Positions 1-6,733 of a stretch of 9,775 bases of DNA are shown here, piece after piece. The DNA is from Sediminibacterium sp. (GTDB taxonomy: Bacteria > Bacteroidota > Bacteroidia > Chitinophagales > Chitinophagaceae), in NCBI GenBank assembly GCA_030832695.1, contig JAURIP010000042.1, forward strand, positions 1-9,775, read 5' to 3'. Both the position numbers and the translations under genes were made by a program. The stretch's first letter is position 1. Each line of letters opens with the position of its first letter. The notes under the pieces are model-generated. The model did no database searches and had not been told where the DNA came from. It saw nothing but the letters and a program-made list of their open reading frames with translations.

Positions 1-492
1 ACTACTAAGGTGGAAAATTTTCAACAAGGAAGTTTTTTAATTACAGCATTAACCGATTTGGTGGAGGAAGCGGTGATGCGCGAATTTGAACGAATAAATA
101 ATAGAGGGGGCGTGTTGGGCGCCATGGAAAGAATGTACCAACGTACTAAAATTCAGGAGGAGAGTTTGCTATATGAAACAAAAAAACACGCGGGTGAAAT
201 TCCAATTATTGGGGTTAATGCCTTTGTGAATCAGGAGCAAAAACACAATGCCGATCAACAACCCATTTTCAGGTCCTCCACAGTTGAACAAAATGGGCAA
301 ATACAGCACGTGGACGCATTTAAAAAAAGAAACCAATCTGTGTCCGAAATTCATTTAAAAAAGCTCCAAAAAGCAGCCATAAATAATGAAAATATTTTTA
401 CCCTATTAATGGAAGCCGTCAAATATTGCAGTTTAGGCCAAATTTCCAATGCCTTGTACCAGGTGGGGGGTAAATACAGCCGAAATTTGTAA
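1..492 (+). CDS. icmF: Acyl-CoA mutase C-terminus, IcmF-like (fused isobutyryl-CoA mutase), 5' end outside window
   Basis: The frame is open from base 1, so this is the 3' end of a longer gene; the GTG at position 10 is internal, not a start. The visible ~163 residues match the end of the methylmalonyl/isobutyryl-CoA mutase family: the block REFERINNRGGVLGAMERMY is followed by QRTKIQEESLLYE and GEIPIIGVNAF. The tail, with MEAVKYCSLGQI and a closing GGKYSRNL, is the form I associate with IcmF, where the B12 domain, a MeaB-like GTPase and the mutase domain are fused. IcmF rearranges isobutyryl-CoA and n-butyryl-CoA by an adenosylcobalamin radical mechanism in the cytoplasm. The catalytic barrel, cobalamin-binding and GTPase parts lie outside the window, so the choice between IcmF and a plain mutase large subunit rests on the tail alone. 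It ends in TAA 47 nt before yidC, which appears to have its own promoter. Confidence 0.8.
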   Translation, partial: TTKVENFQQGSFLITALTDLVEEAVMREFERINNRGGVLGAMERMYQRTKIQEESLLYETKKHAGEIPIIGVNAFVNQEQKHNADQQPIFRSSTVEQNGQIQHVDAFKKRNQSVSEIHLKKLQKAAINNENIFTLLMEAVKYCSLGQISNALYQVGGKYSRNL

Positions 493-500
493 AAAAACGA

Positions 501-508
501 TACCTTTG
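501..508 (+). promoter_or_regulatory. Bacteroidota -7 box upstream of yidC
   Basis: TACCTTTG matches the Bacteroidota sigma consensus TAxxTTTG exactly and ends 31 nt before the yidC ATG. The same 8-mer lies before the comA-like gene and rpsL. No TTG (-33) is seen at the expected 17-23 nt spacing, so this is supported by the -7 box and position only. Confidence 0.5.
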
Positions 509-539
509 GCCCTCGTTAAATACGGTTAAAATTTCACAA

Positions 540-2360
540 ATGAACACAGATAAAAACACGGTCATTGGGTTTATATTGTTAGCGGGTTTATTTTTTACTT
601 ATTTCTGGTACACCAACAAGCAACAAACTGATTTGACTGCTTACAAGAAGCATTTTGATGACTCCGTTATGATGTTAAAAGCGGAAGCGGCTAAAGCAGC
701 GGCTACCAAAAATCCAATCATTTCCGATACTTCGAAACAAGCGGGCGCTCTTGCTGCGGTTATTGCAGATTCTGTGAAAGAACAATTCACTGAATTGGAA
801 AATGAATTAGTAAAAGTAAAATTTAGTAACAAAGGGGGACAAGTGGTTGGCGTTACATTAAAAAAGTATAGCAATAATCAAAAGCAATTGGTACAATTGG
901 GGGATAGCAGTTCCTTGAATTATTCAGTGAATATAGGTGATAATAAAACTGCTCAGGTGAATAAAGTATTGTTCACAACTGTGAATGTATTACCTAATAA
1001 ATCAGGTATACAACAATTGGAGTATGTATGGGCAACACCTAACGGCAAAGTGATACGTCACTTATTTTCATTAGCCCCTAATAAATACAATGTAGATTGG
1101 TCTATTCAATTACAGGGTGCGTCAACTTTGTTTACAAACCAACAAGTAAATTTTCTTTGGGATGTTCATTCTTACCAACAGGAGCGTACTTCAGTATATG
1201 AGCGTCAAATGTCAAATATTTGTTTCTCTGAAGGCAATGAGTTTGATTATATTTCAAGTAATACAACACATACGTTTGAAAAGCCAGTGCAATGGATTGG
1301 ATTGGTGCAGCAATTTTTCGCTACTTCCATTATTTACAAACAAGGCTTTGTTTCAGGTAAAGTAGATTGGCAACGTAAAATTGATAGCAGCAATGGCTTA
1401 GCTACCATGCAGTCGCAATTGCAAACAAAGTTGACCGGTGATAATGCGAATATTGATTTTTCATTGTACTATGGGCCTAATGATTTTCAAATATTAAAAT
1501 CTCAAGCGCCTGAAATGGAAAAAATAGTAAACTTAGGAAGAGACCTATATTCCTTTGTTCGCCCTATTAATAAATATATTATAATGCCTGTATTTGATTT
1601 TTTTGCAGGCTTTGTTAAAAACTTTGGGTGGGTTATTTTTTTACTTACCATATTCATCAGGTTAGTTACCTCTCCTTTGACCTATTCAAGTTTTTTGAGT
1701 AGTGCTAAAATGAAAGTATTAAAACCTGAACTTGATGACATCAAGAAAAAATTGGGTGATGACCAACAAGGTTTCGCGATGGAGCAAATGAAGTTGTTCA
1801 GAGAAGCAGGTGTAAACCCATTGGGTGGCTGTATTCCAGCATTATTACAAATTCCAATTTTCTTTGCATTATATAGTTACTTTAATTCTGCTATTTCCTT
1901 AAGAGGGCAATCCTTTTTATGGAGCCATGATTTATCAAGCTATGATTCAATTTTTACTTTACCATTTACCATTCCATTGGGCTTTGGTAATCATATCAGT
2001 TTGTTTACCTTATTGGCAGTATTTACAAGTTTCTTGATGTCGATTTATAATATGGCAATGACACCTACTCAGGACAATCCAGCATTAAAGTACATGCCTT
2101 ATATTTTTCCATTCATGTTACTTTTCATTTTTAATGGATTGCCATCTGCTTTAACTTGGTATTATACCGTATCGAACGTCATTACTTTATTAATGCAATT
2201 AGTCATTCAAAAAGTAATTATTAATCATGATAAAATTTTGGCAGATATTGATGTGAAAAGAAAAACGCCAAAGAAAAAAAGTAATTGGCAAAGCAAATAC
2301 GAACAAATGGTAGATGCCCAAAAAAAGGTGCAAACCTTAAAGGACAAGACTAAAAAATAA
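540..2360 (+). CDS. yidC: Membrane protein insertase YidC
   Basis: YidC inserts and folds inner-membrane proteins, alone or with SecYEG. The 606-residue protein has the long Gram-negative layout. An N-terminal transmembrane anchor (about residues 8-25) is followed by a large periplasmic domain (about 30-350). The Oxa1-type core (about 360-560) has five predicted hydrophobic segments. In the first core helix Arg374 (IFIRLVTSPLT) is the conserved positive charge of the hydrophilic groove. It is followed by the cytoplasmic hairpin (about 385-425) and the signature EAGVNPLGGCIPALLQIPIF (422-441). The C-terminal tail (about 572-606) is strongly basic (KRKTPKKKS), as in YidC homologues where it helps ribosome contact. 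The ATG is preceded by AT-rich sequence without a Shine-Dalgarno, normal in this phylum. A perfect 10-bp terminator follows. Identification is firm; the length is typical for Bacteroidota. Confidence 0.98.
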   Translation: MNTDKNTVIGFILLAGLFFTYFWYTNKQQTDLTAYKKHFDDSVMMLKAEAAKAAATKNPIISDTSKQAGALAAVIADSVKEQFTELENELVKVKFSNKGGQVVGVTLKKYSNNQKQLVQLGDSSSLNYSVNIGDNKTAQVNKVLFTTVNVLPNKSGIQQLEYVWATPNGKVIRHLFSLAPNKYNVDWSIQLQGASTLFTNQQVNFLWDVHSYQQERTSVYERQMSNICFSEGNEFDYISSNTTHTFEKPVQWIGLVQQFFATSIIYKQGFVSGKVDWQRKIDSSNGLATMQSQLQTKLTGDNANIDFSLYYGPNDFQILKSQAPEMEKIVNLGRDLYSFVRPINKYIIMPVFDFFAGFVKNFGWVIFLLTIFIRLVTSPLTYSSFLSSAKMKVLKPELDDIKKKLGDDQQGFAMEQMKLFREAGVNPLGGCIPALLQIPIFFALYSYFNSAISLRGQSFLWSHDLSSYDSIFTLPFTIPLGFGNHISLFTLLAVFTSFLMSIYNMAMTPTQDNPALKYMPYIFPFMLLFIFNGLPSALTWYYTVSNVITLLMQLVIQKVIINHDKILADIDVKRKTPKKKSNWQSKYEQMVDAQKKVQTLKDKTKK

Positions 2361-2371
2361 CATTTTTACTT

Positions 2372-2406
2372 AAAAGAGACCAACCTACAGGAGGGTCTCT
2401 TTTTTT
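2372..2406 (+). terminator. Intrinsic terminator after yidC
   Basis: A perfect 10-bp stem (AAAAGAGACC at 2372-2381 with GGTCTCTTTT at 2394-2403) encloses a 12-nt loop and runs into a T tract ending at 2406. It begins 12 nt after the yidC stop. The next gene starts only 10 nt beyond it. The loop contains AGGAGG (2389-2394), a perfect Shine-Dalgarno match but 22 nt from the ATG. Confidence 0.9.
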
Positions 2407-2416
2407 ATATCAGTAA

Positions 2417-3028
2417 ATGAACTTCAAACATATCCCCCTTATTGTATGCGTTTTATTTGTAAGTGCCTATGCGCATGCACAAGCCAAAGTACTAGGGGAG
2501 TGTACGATTCAATTTAATATTCAACAGCAACAAAAAAGTGAATGGGTAGCTATTGGTTCAAAAAAAGTTTTGATCAAAGGGAATCAATGTAAAACAATTT
2601 TAGCGACACCCCAGTTGGTGCAAACTTTAATTTTTAATCTTCAACAGGAAAAAGCTATTGTTACAAAGGAAGTAGGTAATAATAAATATTTACAAGAAAT
2701 AATTTATCCGCCTGCAAGCTTGGCAACTTTAATTTCAATGAAGGAGGTTACAGGGGATACCCTTAACCTACTTGGTTATCATTGCAAAAAAGTGAAGCTT
2801 GAATTGAGTGATGGGGTTGTTTATGAAGTTTATTATACACCTGACTTAATACCTTCAGTGACTACATTTGAATTTGCATTTAAGGAGGTACAAGGCTTAG
2901 TTTTAGGCTATAGTATTATCAATAAAAATGATCCAGTCATTAAATATATGGCGACCCTATTGGATCTTAGTCCCATCACATTGAATCAATTTCAAATTAA
3001 TAAATCGGAATTTCAAATACTTGATTAA
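2417..3028 (+). CDS. Secreted protein of unknown function, GLPGLI/DUF4412-like
   Basis: A 203-residue protein with a clear signal peptide: short basic N-terminus, hydrophobic core (6-18) and an AHA|Q signal peptidase I site after residue 21, so the product should be periplasmic or surface exposed. There is no lipobox cysteine. The mature part is predicted beta-rich. The blocks GYHCKKVKL (120-128), VYYTPDL (138-144) and FKEVQGLVLGYSI (155-167), ending in NQFQI (190-194), have the arrangement seen in Bacteroidota GLPGLI or DUF4412-type secreted proteins, which have no settled function. This is recognition by eye, so the family call is tentative. Cys29, Cys58 and Cys123 are present. ATG 2417 is the first start after an in-frame TAA (2414-2416). 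Because the yidC terminator ends just upstream, expression must come from read-through or a promoter overlapping the hairpin. The gene faces a minus-strand gene across 161 bp. Confidence 0.75.
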   Translation: MNFKHIPLIVCVLFVSAYAHAQAKVLGECTIQFNIQQQQKSEWVAIGSKKVLIKGNQCKTILATPQLVQTLIFNLQQEKAIVTKEVGNNKYLQEIIYPPASLATLISMKEVTGDTLNLLGYHCKKVKLELSDGVVYEVYYTPDLIPSVTTFEFAFKEVQGLVLGYSIINKNDPVIKYMATLLDLSPITLNQFQINKSEFQILD

Positions 3029-3057
3029 GTTAAGTAAGCCAGGCGCTTATTCCCGTA

Positions 3058-3204
3058 ATAAGGTTGTGCTAATAAGGGTGCACTAGTAATACTGAATCCG
3101 TTGTTTGAAACTAATACTAAATACTAAGGTTGAATACGAATGCTGGATAATAAGGTTGCACTACCAATGTTAAATAGTACTAATGAATACTAAGGCTGAA
3201 TACG
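3058..3204 (-). repeat. Degenerate 66-bp tandem duplication spanning the stop codon of the small minus-strand gene
   Basis: Two copies of a 19-mer differing at one base (3120-3138 and 3186-3204) lie exactly 66 bp apart, and the 15-mer TAATAAGGKTGYRCT occurs three times (3056-3070, 3070-3084, 3148-3162). Read on the minus strand in the frame of the 3190-3558 gene, the motif CCT-TAx-TAx recurs every 66 bases: CCT-TAG-TAT with TAG at 3190-3192, CCT-TAG-TAT with TAG at 3124-3126, and CCT-TAT-TAC with TAT at 3058-3060. Each unit is 22 codons. Internal indels of 12 nt offset each other, so the total period and the frame are kept. Confidence 0.75.
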
Positions 3205-3558
3205 GGTAGGTGCTTTAAATTTAGGCAAGATAACTTTATAACGATAAGGAATTACATAAGAAATATTTCCTTTGTTATATTTTAAATAAGCGGCATTACT
3301 ACTATTGCTTATGGTGCTAAGTCCTTTAAATTCTAAACTTGATTTTAAAGTATAAAAGCTCGCTGTTTTGCGTGCCATACTTCCTAAGTTTTTTAAAGAA
3401 TACTTTTCTTCTACTTTTCTAGTTTCTAAAGTAGTGGTGATTACCGTACTCGCATAAGTGCTAACTGAAATAACCAAACCGGTTATTATACAAGTCACTA
3501 ATAATATGTTTTTTATAATACGCATTCGTCTACGAAGGTAGTATTTTTTGAACTTCAT
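3190..3558 (-). CDS. Small secreted or membrane-anchored orphan protein, unknown function
   Basis: I do not recognise this 122-residue product. It has a basic N-terminus (KFKK, RRRMR), one hydrophobic segment (about residues 18-35) and a possible signal peptidase site TYA|S after residue 36. The mature part is basic, rich in Ser, Thr, Lys and Tyr, with a Tyr-rich stretch YVIPYRYKVILPKFK near the C-terminus. Met12 (codon at 3523-3525) is an alternative start that would give a more normal-length signal peptide; neither start has a Shine-Dalgarno. It ends in TAG while the other complete genes here end in TAA. The 3' end lies inside a tandem duplication in which the reading frame continues past TAG as a matching 22-codon repeat, so the protein may be a shortened form of a longer ancestor. 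It is divergent from the TPR gene across a 161-bp region with inverted repeats. Its reality as a gene is likely but not certain. Confidence 0.55.
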   Translation of the reverse strand: MKFKKYYLRRRMRIIKNILLVTCIITGLVISVSTYASTVITTTLETRKVEEKYSLKNLGSMARKTASFYTLKSSLEFKGLSTISNSSNAAYLKYNKGNISYVIPYRYKVILPKFKAPTRIQP

Positions 3559-3608
3559 AATAAAAAATATTTTTAACCTTTATTTAGGGGCTATGTGAAC
3601 AATAAAAT

Positions 3609-3690
3609 ATTGATTATTAAGGGGTTGTTTGTATATTTATTTGAGCGGTGATTGATCGATCAATAATAATTTAAAACATTGATAATCAAT
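3609..3690. promoter_or_regulatory. Divergent intergenic region with three ATTGAT-type inverted-repeat sites
   Basis: The gap 3559-3719 separates the minus-strand orphan from the TPR gene. It contains a perfect 14-bp palindrome ATTGATCGATCAAT (3651-3664), a near-identical inverted repeat ATTGATAATCAAT with one central base (3678-3690), and a degraded third site ATTGATTATTAAG (3609-3621). The two good sites share half-site ATTGAT/ATCAAT. The last one overlaps a weak -7-like box, TACCTTAC (3690-3697), 22 nt before the TPR ATG. Sites of this size and symmetry suit a dimeric DNA-binding protein; no regulator gene is in the window. Confidence 0.45.
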
Positions 3691-3719
3691 ACCTTACTAA
3701 CCTGTAAATAATCATTATT

Positions 3720-5144
3720 ATGTTTAATCCACACGAAGAAGAGGAGGAAGCTAGGGATATTCAGGAGTTAATGCAACGTTACCAAAATTTAATATTGGGC
3801 AGGGCCAATGCCTACATCGAAGAGGATGACTTTGAAAAGATCATTGAACATTTGGATGAGAAGGATGAAGTGGCTGAAGCCATTGAAGCGGCTAATTTAG
3901 CTTTAAACCAATATCCATTTTCTGCCTTATTAATGATCAAAAAAGCGGACCTGCTTTTGGCGACCAGAAAATACAAAGAAGCACTTACCTTATTAGATGC
4001 GGCAGCCTTATATGATCACAAGGATATGAATTTGTATATTTTAAAAACAGATGCCTACATGGCCTTGGAGCAAACGGCAATGGCCATTGAATTGTTACAA
4101 GAAGCATTGCATTTATTTACTGGTCAAGAACGAACCGAACTTTTATTAGAATTAGCGGATGTATATGACGATCATGAAGCATTTGATAAGGTGTTTGATT
4201 GTTTGCAGTTGGTATTAGAGGGAGAACCGAACAATGAAGAAGCATTATATAAAATTTGTTTCTGGACCGATTTTACAGGGCGTAATGAGGAAAGTATTCG
4301 GCTGCATCAAAAATTAATTGACGAGCAACCATACAACGCATTGGCTTGGTTCAATTTGGCTGCAGCTTATCAAGGTTTAAAATTACATGAGAAGGCCATA
4401 GATGCTTATCAATTCGCTATAGTGATTGATGAAAAATTTGATTATGCTTATCGTAATATGGGCGATGCTTTTTTAAGATTACGAAAATATAAGGAGGCCA
4501 TTGAAGCGTTAGAAAAAGTATTAGAATTATCGCGCCCCGAGGATGTAATATATGAGGCCATTGGACATTGTCATCACCGTATGAAAAATTATGCGCAAGC
4601 AAGGTTTCATTATAAAAAGGCAGTGCATTTAAATTCAGACGACAGTAGGTTGTATCAAAAAATTGCTATTACCTATATGTTGGAATCGCAATGGGAAATG
4701 GCCATTAAGCAATTAGAGCATGCAATTCGTATTCATAAGCATATCAACGAGTATTATATTTTAATGGGTGAATGTTATATGAATATGGACCAACACAAGG
4801 AAGCAGCTTATTATTTTGGAACTGTGGTAAAAAATAAACCCAAGCAAATTGCAGGTTGGGAATATTTAATTAAATGTTTGGTATCGAGTGGACAATTACA
4901 AGTAGCACTTGAGCAAACCGAATTGGCTTATATATCTACCCAGGGAAAAATTTTATTTATCTATTATCGCAGTGCCATTTTATTTATGATGAAAAAATCA
5001 GCGGATGGACTATTACAATTAGAGATGGCTTTATCTAAATCAACGAAATGGTTAAAAAAGTTTTTGAAATTTTATCCAGAAATTATTCAAGACAATAAAG
5101 TAACTGAGTTAATAGGTAAATATAAGAAAGTAAAAAATGGGTAA
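3720..5144 (+). CDS. Cytoplasmic tetratricopeptide-repeat protein
   Basis: A 474-residue protein without signal peptide or membrane segment, so probably cytoplasmic. It opens with an acidic stretch (HEEEEEARD, residues 5-13) and then consists almost wholly of helical repeats. Regular 34-residue TPR units are clearest from about 207 to 376, for example AWFNLAAAYQGLKLHEKAIDAY (209-230), DYAYRNMGDAFLRLRKYKEAIEAL, and EYYILMGECYMNMDQHKEAAYYF. They keep the W/Y-LG-Y-A-F-A-P spacing. Units before 200 and after 380 are more diverged. TPR arrays bind partner proteins; the partner is unknown. I recall a TPR gene beside comA-like and aroE genes in other Bacteroidota, but could not verify that here. The comA-like gene starts 45 nt downstream with its own -7 box, so the two may be only partly co-transcribed. 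The final ~50 residues are basic and lack repeats. Confidence 0.9.
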   Translation: MFNPHEEEEEARDIQELMQRYQNLILGRANAYIEEDDFEKIIEHLDEKDEVAEAIEAANLALNQYPFSALLMIKKADLLLATRKYKEALTLLDAAALYDHKDMNLYILKTDAYMALEQTAMAIELLQEALHLFTGQERTELLLELADVYDDHEAFDKVFDCLQLVLEGEPNNEEALYKICFWTDFTGRNEESIRLHQKLIDEQPYNALAWFNLAAAYQGLKLHEKAIDAYQFAIVIDEKFDYAYRNMGDAFLRLRKYKEAIEALEKVLELSRPEDVIYEAIGHCHHRMKNYAQARFHYKKAVHLNSDDSRLYQKIAITYMLESQWEMAIKQLEHAIRIHKHINEYYILMGECYMNMDQHKEAAYYFGTVVKNKPKQIAGWEYLIKCLVSSGQLQVALEQTELAYISTQGKILFIYYRSAILFMMKKSADGLLQLEMALSKSTKWLKKFLKFYPEIIQDNKVTELIGKYKKVKNG

Positions 5145-5155
5145 ATAAAATTAGT

Positions 5156-5163
5156 TACCTTTG
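5156..5163 (+). promoter_or_regulatory. Bacteroidota -7 box upstream of the comA-like gene
   Basis: TACCTTTG, an exact TAxxTTTG match, sits 26 nt before the ATG at 5190, leaving a short AT-rich leader. No TTG is seen at the expected -33 distance. It would drive the comA-like gene and aroE together. Confidence 0.5.
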
Positions 5164-5189
5164 TACCACTATATATTTTTTATACAATT

Positions 5190-5951
5190 ATGAATTTTAA
5201 TTTATCTCAAATCCCCGATCGTACTGTCCAGCCACGCAAACATGGTTTAACAATGGTGATGGATAAGGGATTAAGTTATGGGGAGGCCGAAAATTTTTTA
5301 AGCGTGGCTTTGCCGCATACGGATATCATAAAATTAGGTTTTGGCACTTCCTTCGTCACACCTAACCTAAGAAAAAAAATTGAATTGTATCAATCACATA
5401 ATTTACCGGTCTATTTTGGAGGTACCTTATTTGAAGCTTTTTTAATTCGCAATCAGTTGGATGATTATATCGCTATGTGTAAGGATTACAAAATCGATGT
5501 CATTGAAGTAAGTGATGGTTCTATTAATATTCCACACAGTGAAAAATGTGGGTATATTGAAAAGATCATGAAATTTGCAACCGTATATAGTGAAGTAGGA
5601 AGCAAGGATGCTGCACATATTATTCCTCCCTACAAATGGATTGAATTAATGAGTGCTGAATTAAGTGCAGGCTCATCTTATGTGATTGCGGAAGCTAGAG
5701 AAGCCGGCAATGTTGGCATTTACAGGGGCAGTGGGGAAGTGCGTGAAGGATTGGTGCAAGAAATATTAACAAAAATTCCAGCAGAAAAAATATTATGGGA
5801 AGCACCACAAAAAGCACAACAATTATATTTTCTTGAGCTCATTGGCTGTAATGTGAATTTGGGCAATATTGCACCTACCGAAGTGATTCCATTGGAAGCA
5901 ATGCGTATTGGATTAAGAGGGGATACTTTTGATTTATATTTAAATAAATAA
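5190..5951 (+). CDS. comA: Phosphosulfolactate synthase family protein (ComA-like)
   Basis: The 253-residue protein matches the ComA family, (2R)-phospho-3-sulfolactate synthase, which adds sulfite to phosphoenolpyruvate. Recognisable family blocks run in order: PRKHGLTMVMDKG (15-27), IIKLGFGTS (46-54), YFGGTLFE (75-82), VIEVSDGSI (104-112), a SEVGSKD segment (134-140), the segment VIAEAREAGNVGIYRGSGE (165-183), ILWEAPQKAQQ (201-211) and LGNIAPTEVIPLEAMRIGLR (224-243). Together they fit the TIM-barrel fold and length of the family. In methanogens the reaction starts coenzyme M synthesis; in Bacteroidota coenzyme M is not expected. The product could instead feed sulfolactate or cysteate and so sulfonolipids, which many Bacteroidota make; this is inference. 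comB and comC homologues are not in the window. aroE follows after 2 nt, so the two are almost certainly one transcript. Substrate activity is not proven by sequence. Confidence 0.88.
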   Translation: MNFNLSQIPDRTVQPRKHGLTMVMDKGLSYGEAENFLSVALPHTDIIKLGFGTSFVTPNLRKKIELYQSHNLPVYFGGTLFEAFLIRNQLDDYIAMCKDYKIDVIEVSDGSINIPHSEKCGYIEKIMKFATVYSEVGSKDAAHIIPPYKWIELMSAELSAGSSYVIAEAREAGNVGIYRGSGEVREGLVQEILTKIPAEKILWEAPQKAQQLYFLELIGCNVNLGNIAPTEVIPLEAMRIGLRGDTFDLYLNK

Positions 5952-5953
5952 CC

Positions 5954-6733
5954 TTGCGTCAATTTGGATTAATTGGATACCCTTTATCGCATTCTTTTTC
6001 ACAAGGTTATTTTACTGAAAAATTCCTGCATGAAAATGAAAAGGGTTTGCAGTACACCAATTTCCCAATTGCGGCTATTAATGACTTTAATGATCTTTGG
6101 GCTAAGGACGAAAATTTACAAGGGCTTAATGTAACCATCCCGTATAAGAAACTAGTCATTCCTTTTTTGCATCATGCTTCAACTGTGGTCAAAAAAATAA
6201 ACGCTTGTAATTGTATCCGAAAATATAATAATGAGTTGTATGGTTATAATACGGATGTCATTGGTTTTGAAAAATCATTAGCGCCTTTCCTTCAACCCCA
6301 TCATACCCATGCTTTAATACTTGGAACTGGCGGTGCCGCTGTTGCAGTGGAATGGGTTTTGCAAAAATTAAATATTAACTATTTATTGGTGTCACGCGCA
6401 AATGCAATTGCGGATTCATCTGAAGCGGACCATATTGTTTCTTATGATGCATTAACCGCTGATCTGATTGGTCAATATACTTTAATCATCAATACGAGCC
6501 CCTTAGGGATGTATCCGAATGTGGATCAATTGCCCAGCTTGCCTTATGAAGCAATCACTGCGCAACATCATTTATATGATTTAATTTATAACCCTGCCGA
6601 AACTTTATTTATGAAAAAAGGATTGGCACAGGGAGCCACTGTTCAAAATGGCTTAAATATGTTACATATACAAGCGGAGGAAAGTTGGCGAATATGGAAT
6701 ACACCCACACCCTTGTTGGAAAACGAAAATTAA
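5954..6733 (+). CDS. aroE: Shikimate dehydrogenase, TTG start
   Basis: AroE reduces 3-dehydroshikimate to shikimate with NADPH in aromatic amino acid synthesis. The 259-residue protein has the substrate-binding start FGLIGYPLSHSFS (4-16). The catalytic pair is present as Lys65 in NVTIPYK and Asp101 in YNTD. The nucleotide-binding loop is LGTGGAA (123-129). The motif NTSPLGM follows, and the C-terminal end includes the NGLNML block. The start must be TTG 5954: an in-frame stop lies at 5945-5947 and no ATG or GTG precedes the conserved FGLIGYP. This gives M-R-Q-F-G-L-I-G, the usual family N-terminus. The TTG lies 2 nt after the comA-like stop, which suggests translational coupling and low, linked output. 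The gene ends in a 4-nt convergent overlap with rdgB. The residue after the second strand is VSR rather than the NRT seen in many NADP-binding AroE proteins, a mild variation. Confidence 0.95.
   Translation: MRQFGLIGYPLSHSFSQGYFTEKFLHENEKGLQYTNFPIAAINDFNDLWAKDENLQGLNVTIPYKKLVIPFLHHASTVVKKINACNCIRKYNNELYGYNTDVIGFEKSLAPFLQPHHTHALILGTGGAAVAVEWVLQKLNINYLLVSRANAIADSSEADHIVSYDALTADLIGQYTLIINTSPLGMYPNVDQLPSLPYEAITAQHHLYDLIYNPAETLFMKKGLAQGATVQNGLNMLHIQAEESWRIWNTPTPLLENEN

Noticed and set aside
10..12. GTG as the start of a small 160-residue gene
   Set aside because: The frame is open to base 1 and the protein is the C-terminal part of the acyl-CoA mutase family, so the gene starts outside the window.
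641..874. Minus-strand open frame inside yidC, and similar opposite-strand or other-frame ones at 169-354, 4417-4602, 5720-5962, 7007-7195, 7448-7657, 7736-7951 and 8828-9028
   Set aside because: Each lies inside a well-identified gene or strongly coding-like frame, has no family resemblance and is low-complexity or Phe/Leu/Ser-rich as expected for a shadow frame.
2389..2394. AGGAGG as the ribosome binding site of the secreted protein gene
   Set aside because: It is 22 nt from the ATG, is in a terminator loop, and an in-frame stop at 2414-2416 rules out a nearer upstream start. The phylum rarely uses such sites.
3045..3063. Hairpin CTTATT-cccgt-AATAAG as a terminator for the convergent genes
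   Set aside because: The stem is only 6 bp of mostly A-T pairs and has no T tract on either side; it also lies within the repeat, so pairing may be incidental.
3190..3192. TAG reassigned to an amino acid in this genome
   Set aside because: One gene with TAG stops is too little; other complete genes contain no internal TAG and Bacteroidota chromosomes use the standard bacterial code. Such recoding is known from some phages, and nothing else here is phage-like.
3056..3204. Short repeats resembling a small CRISPR array
   Set aside because: Copies are degenerate, spacing is uneven for the 15-mer, there is no cas gene, and the repeats are better explained as a tandem duplication in coding frame.
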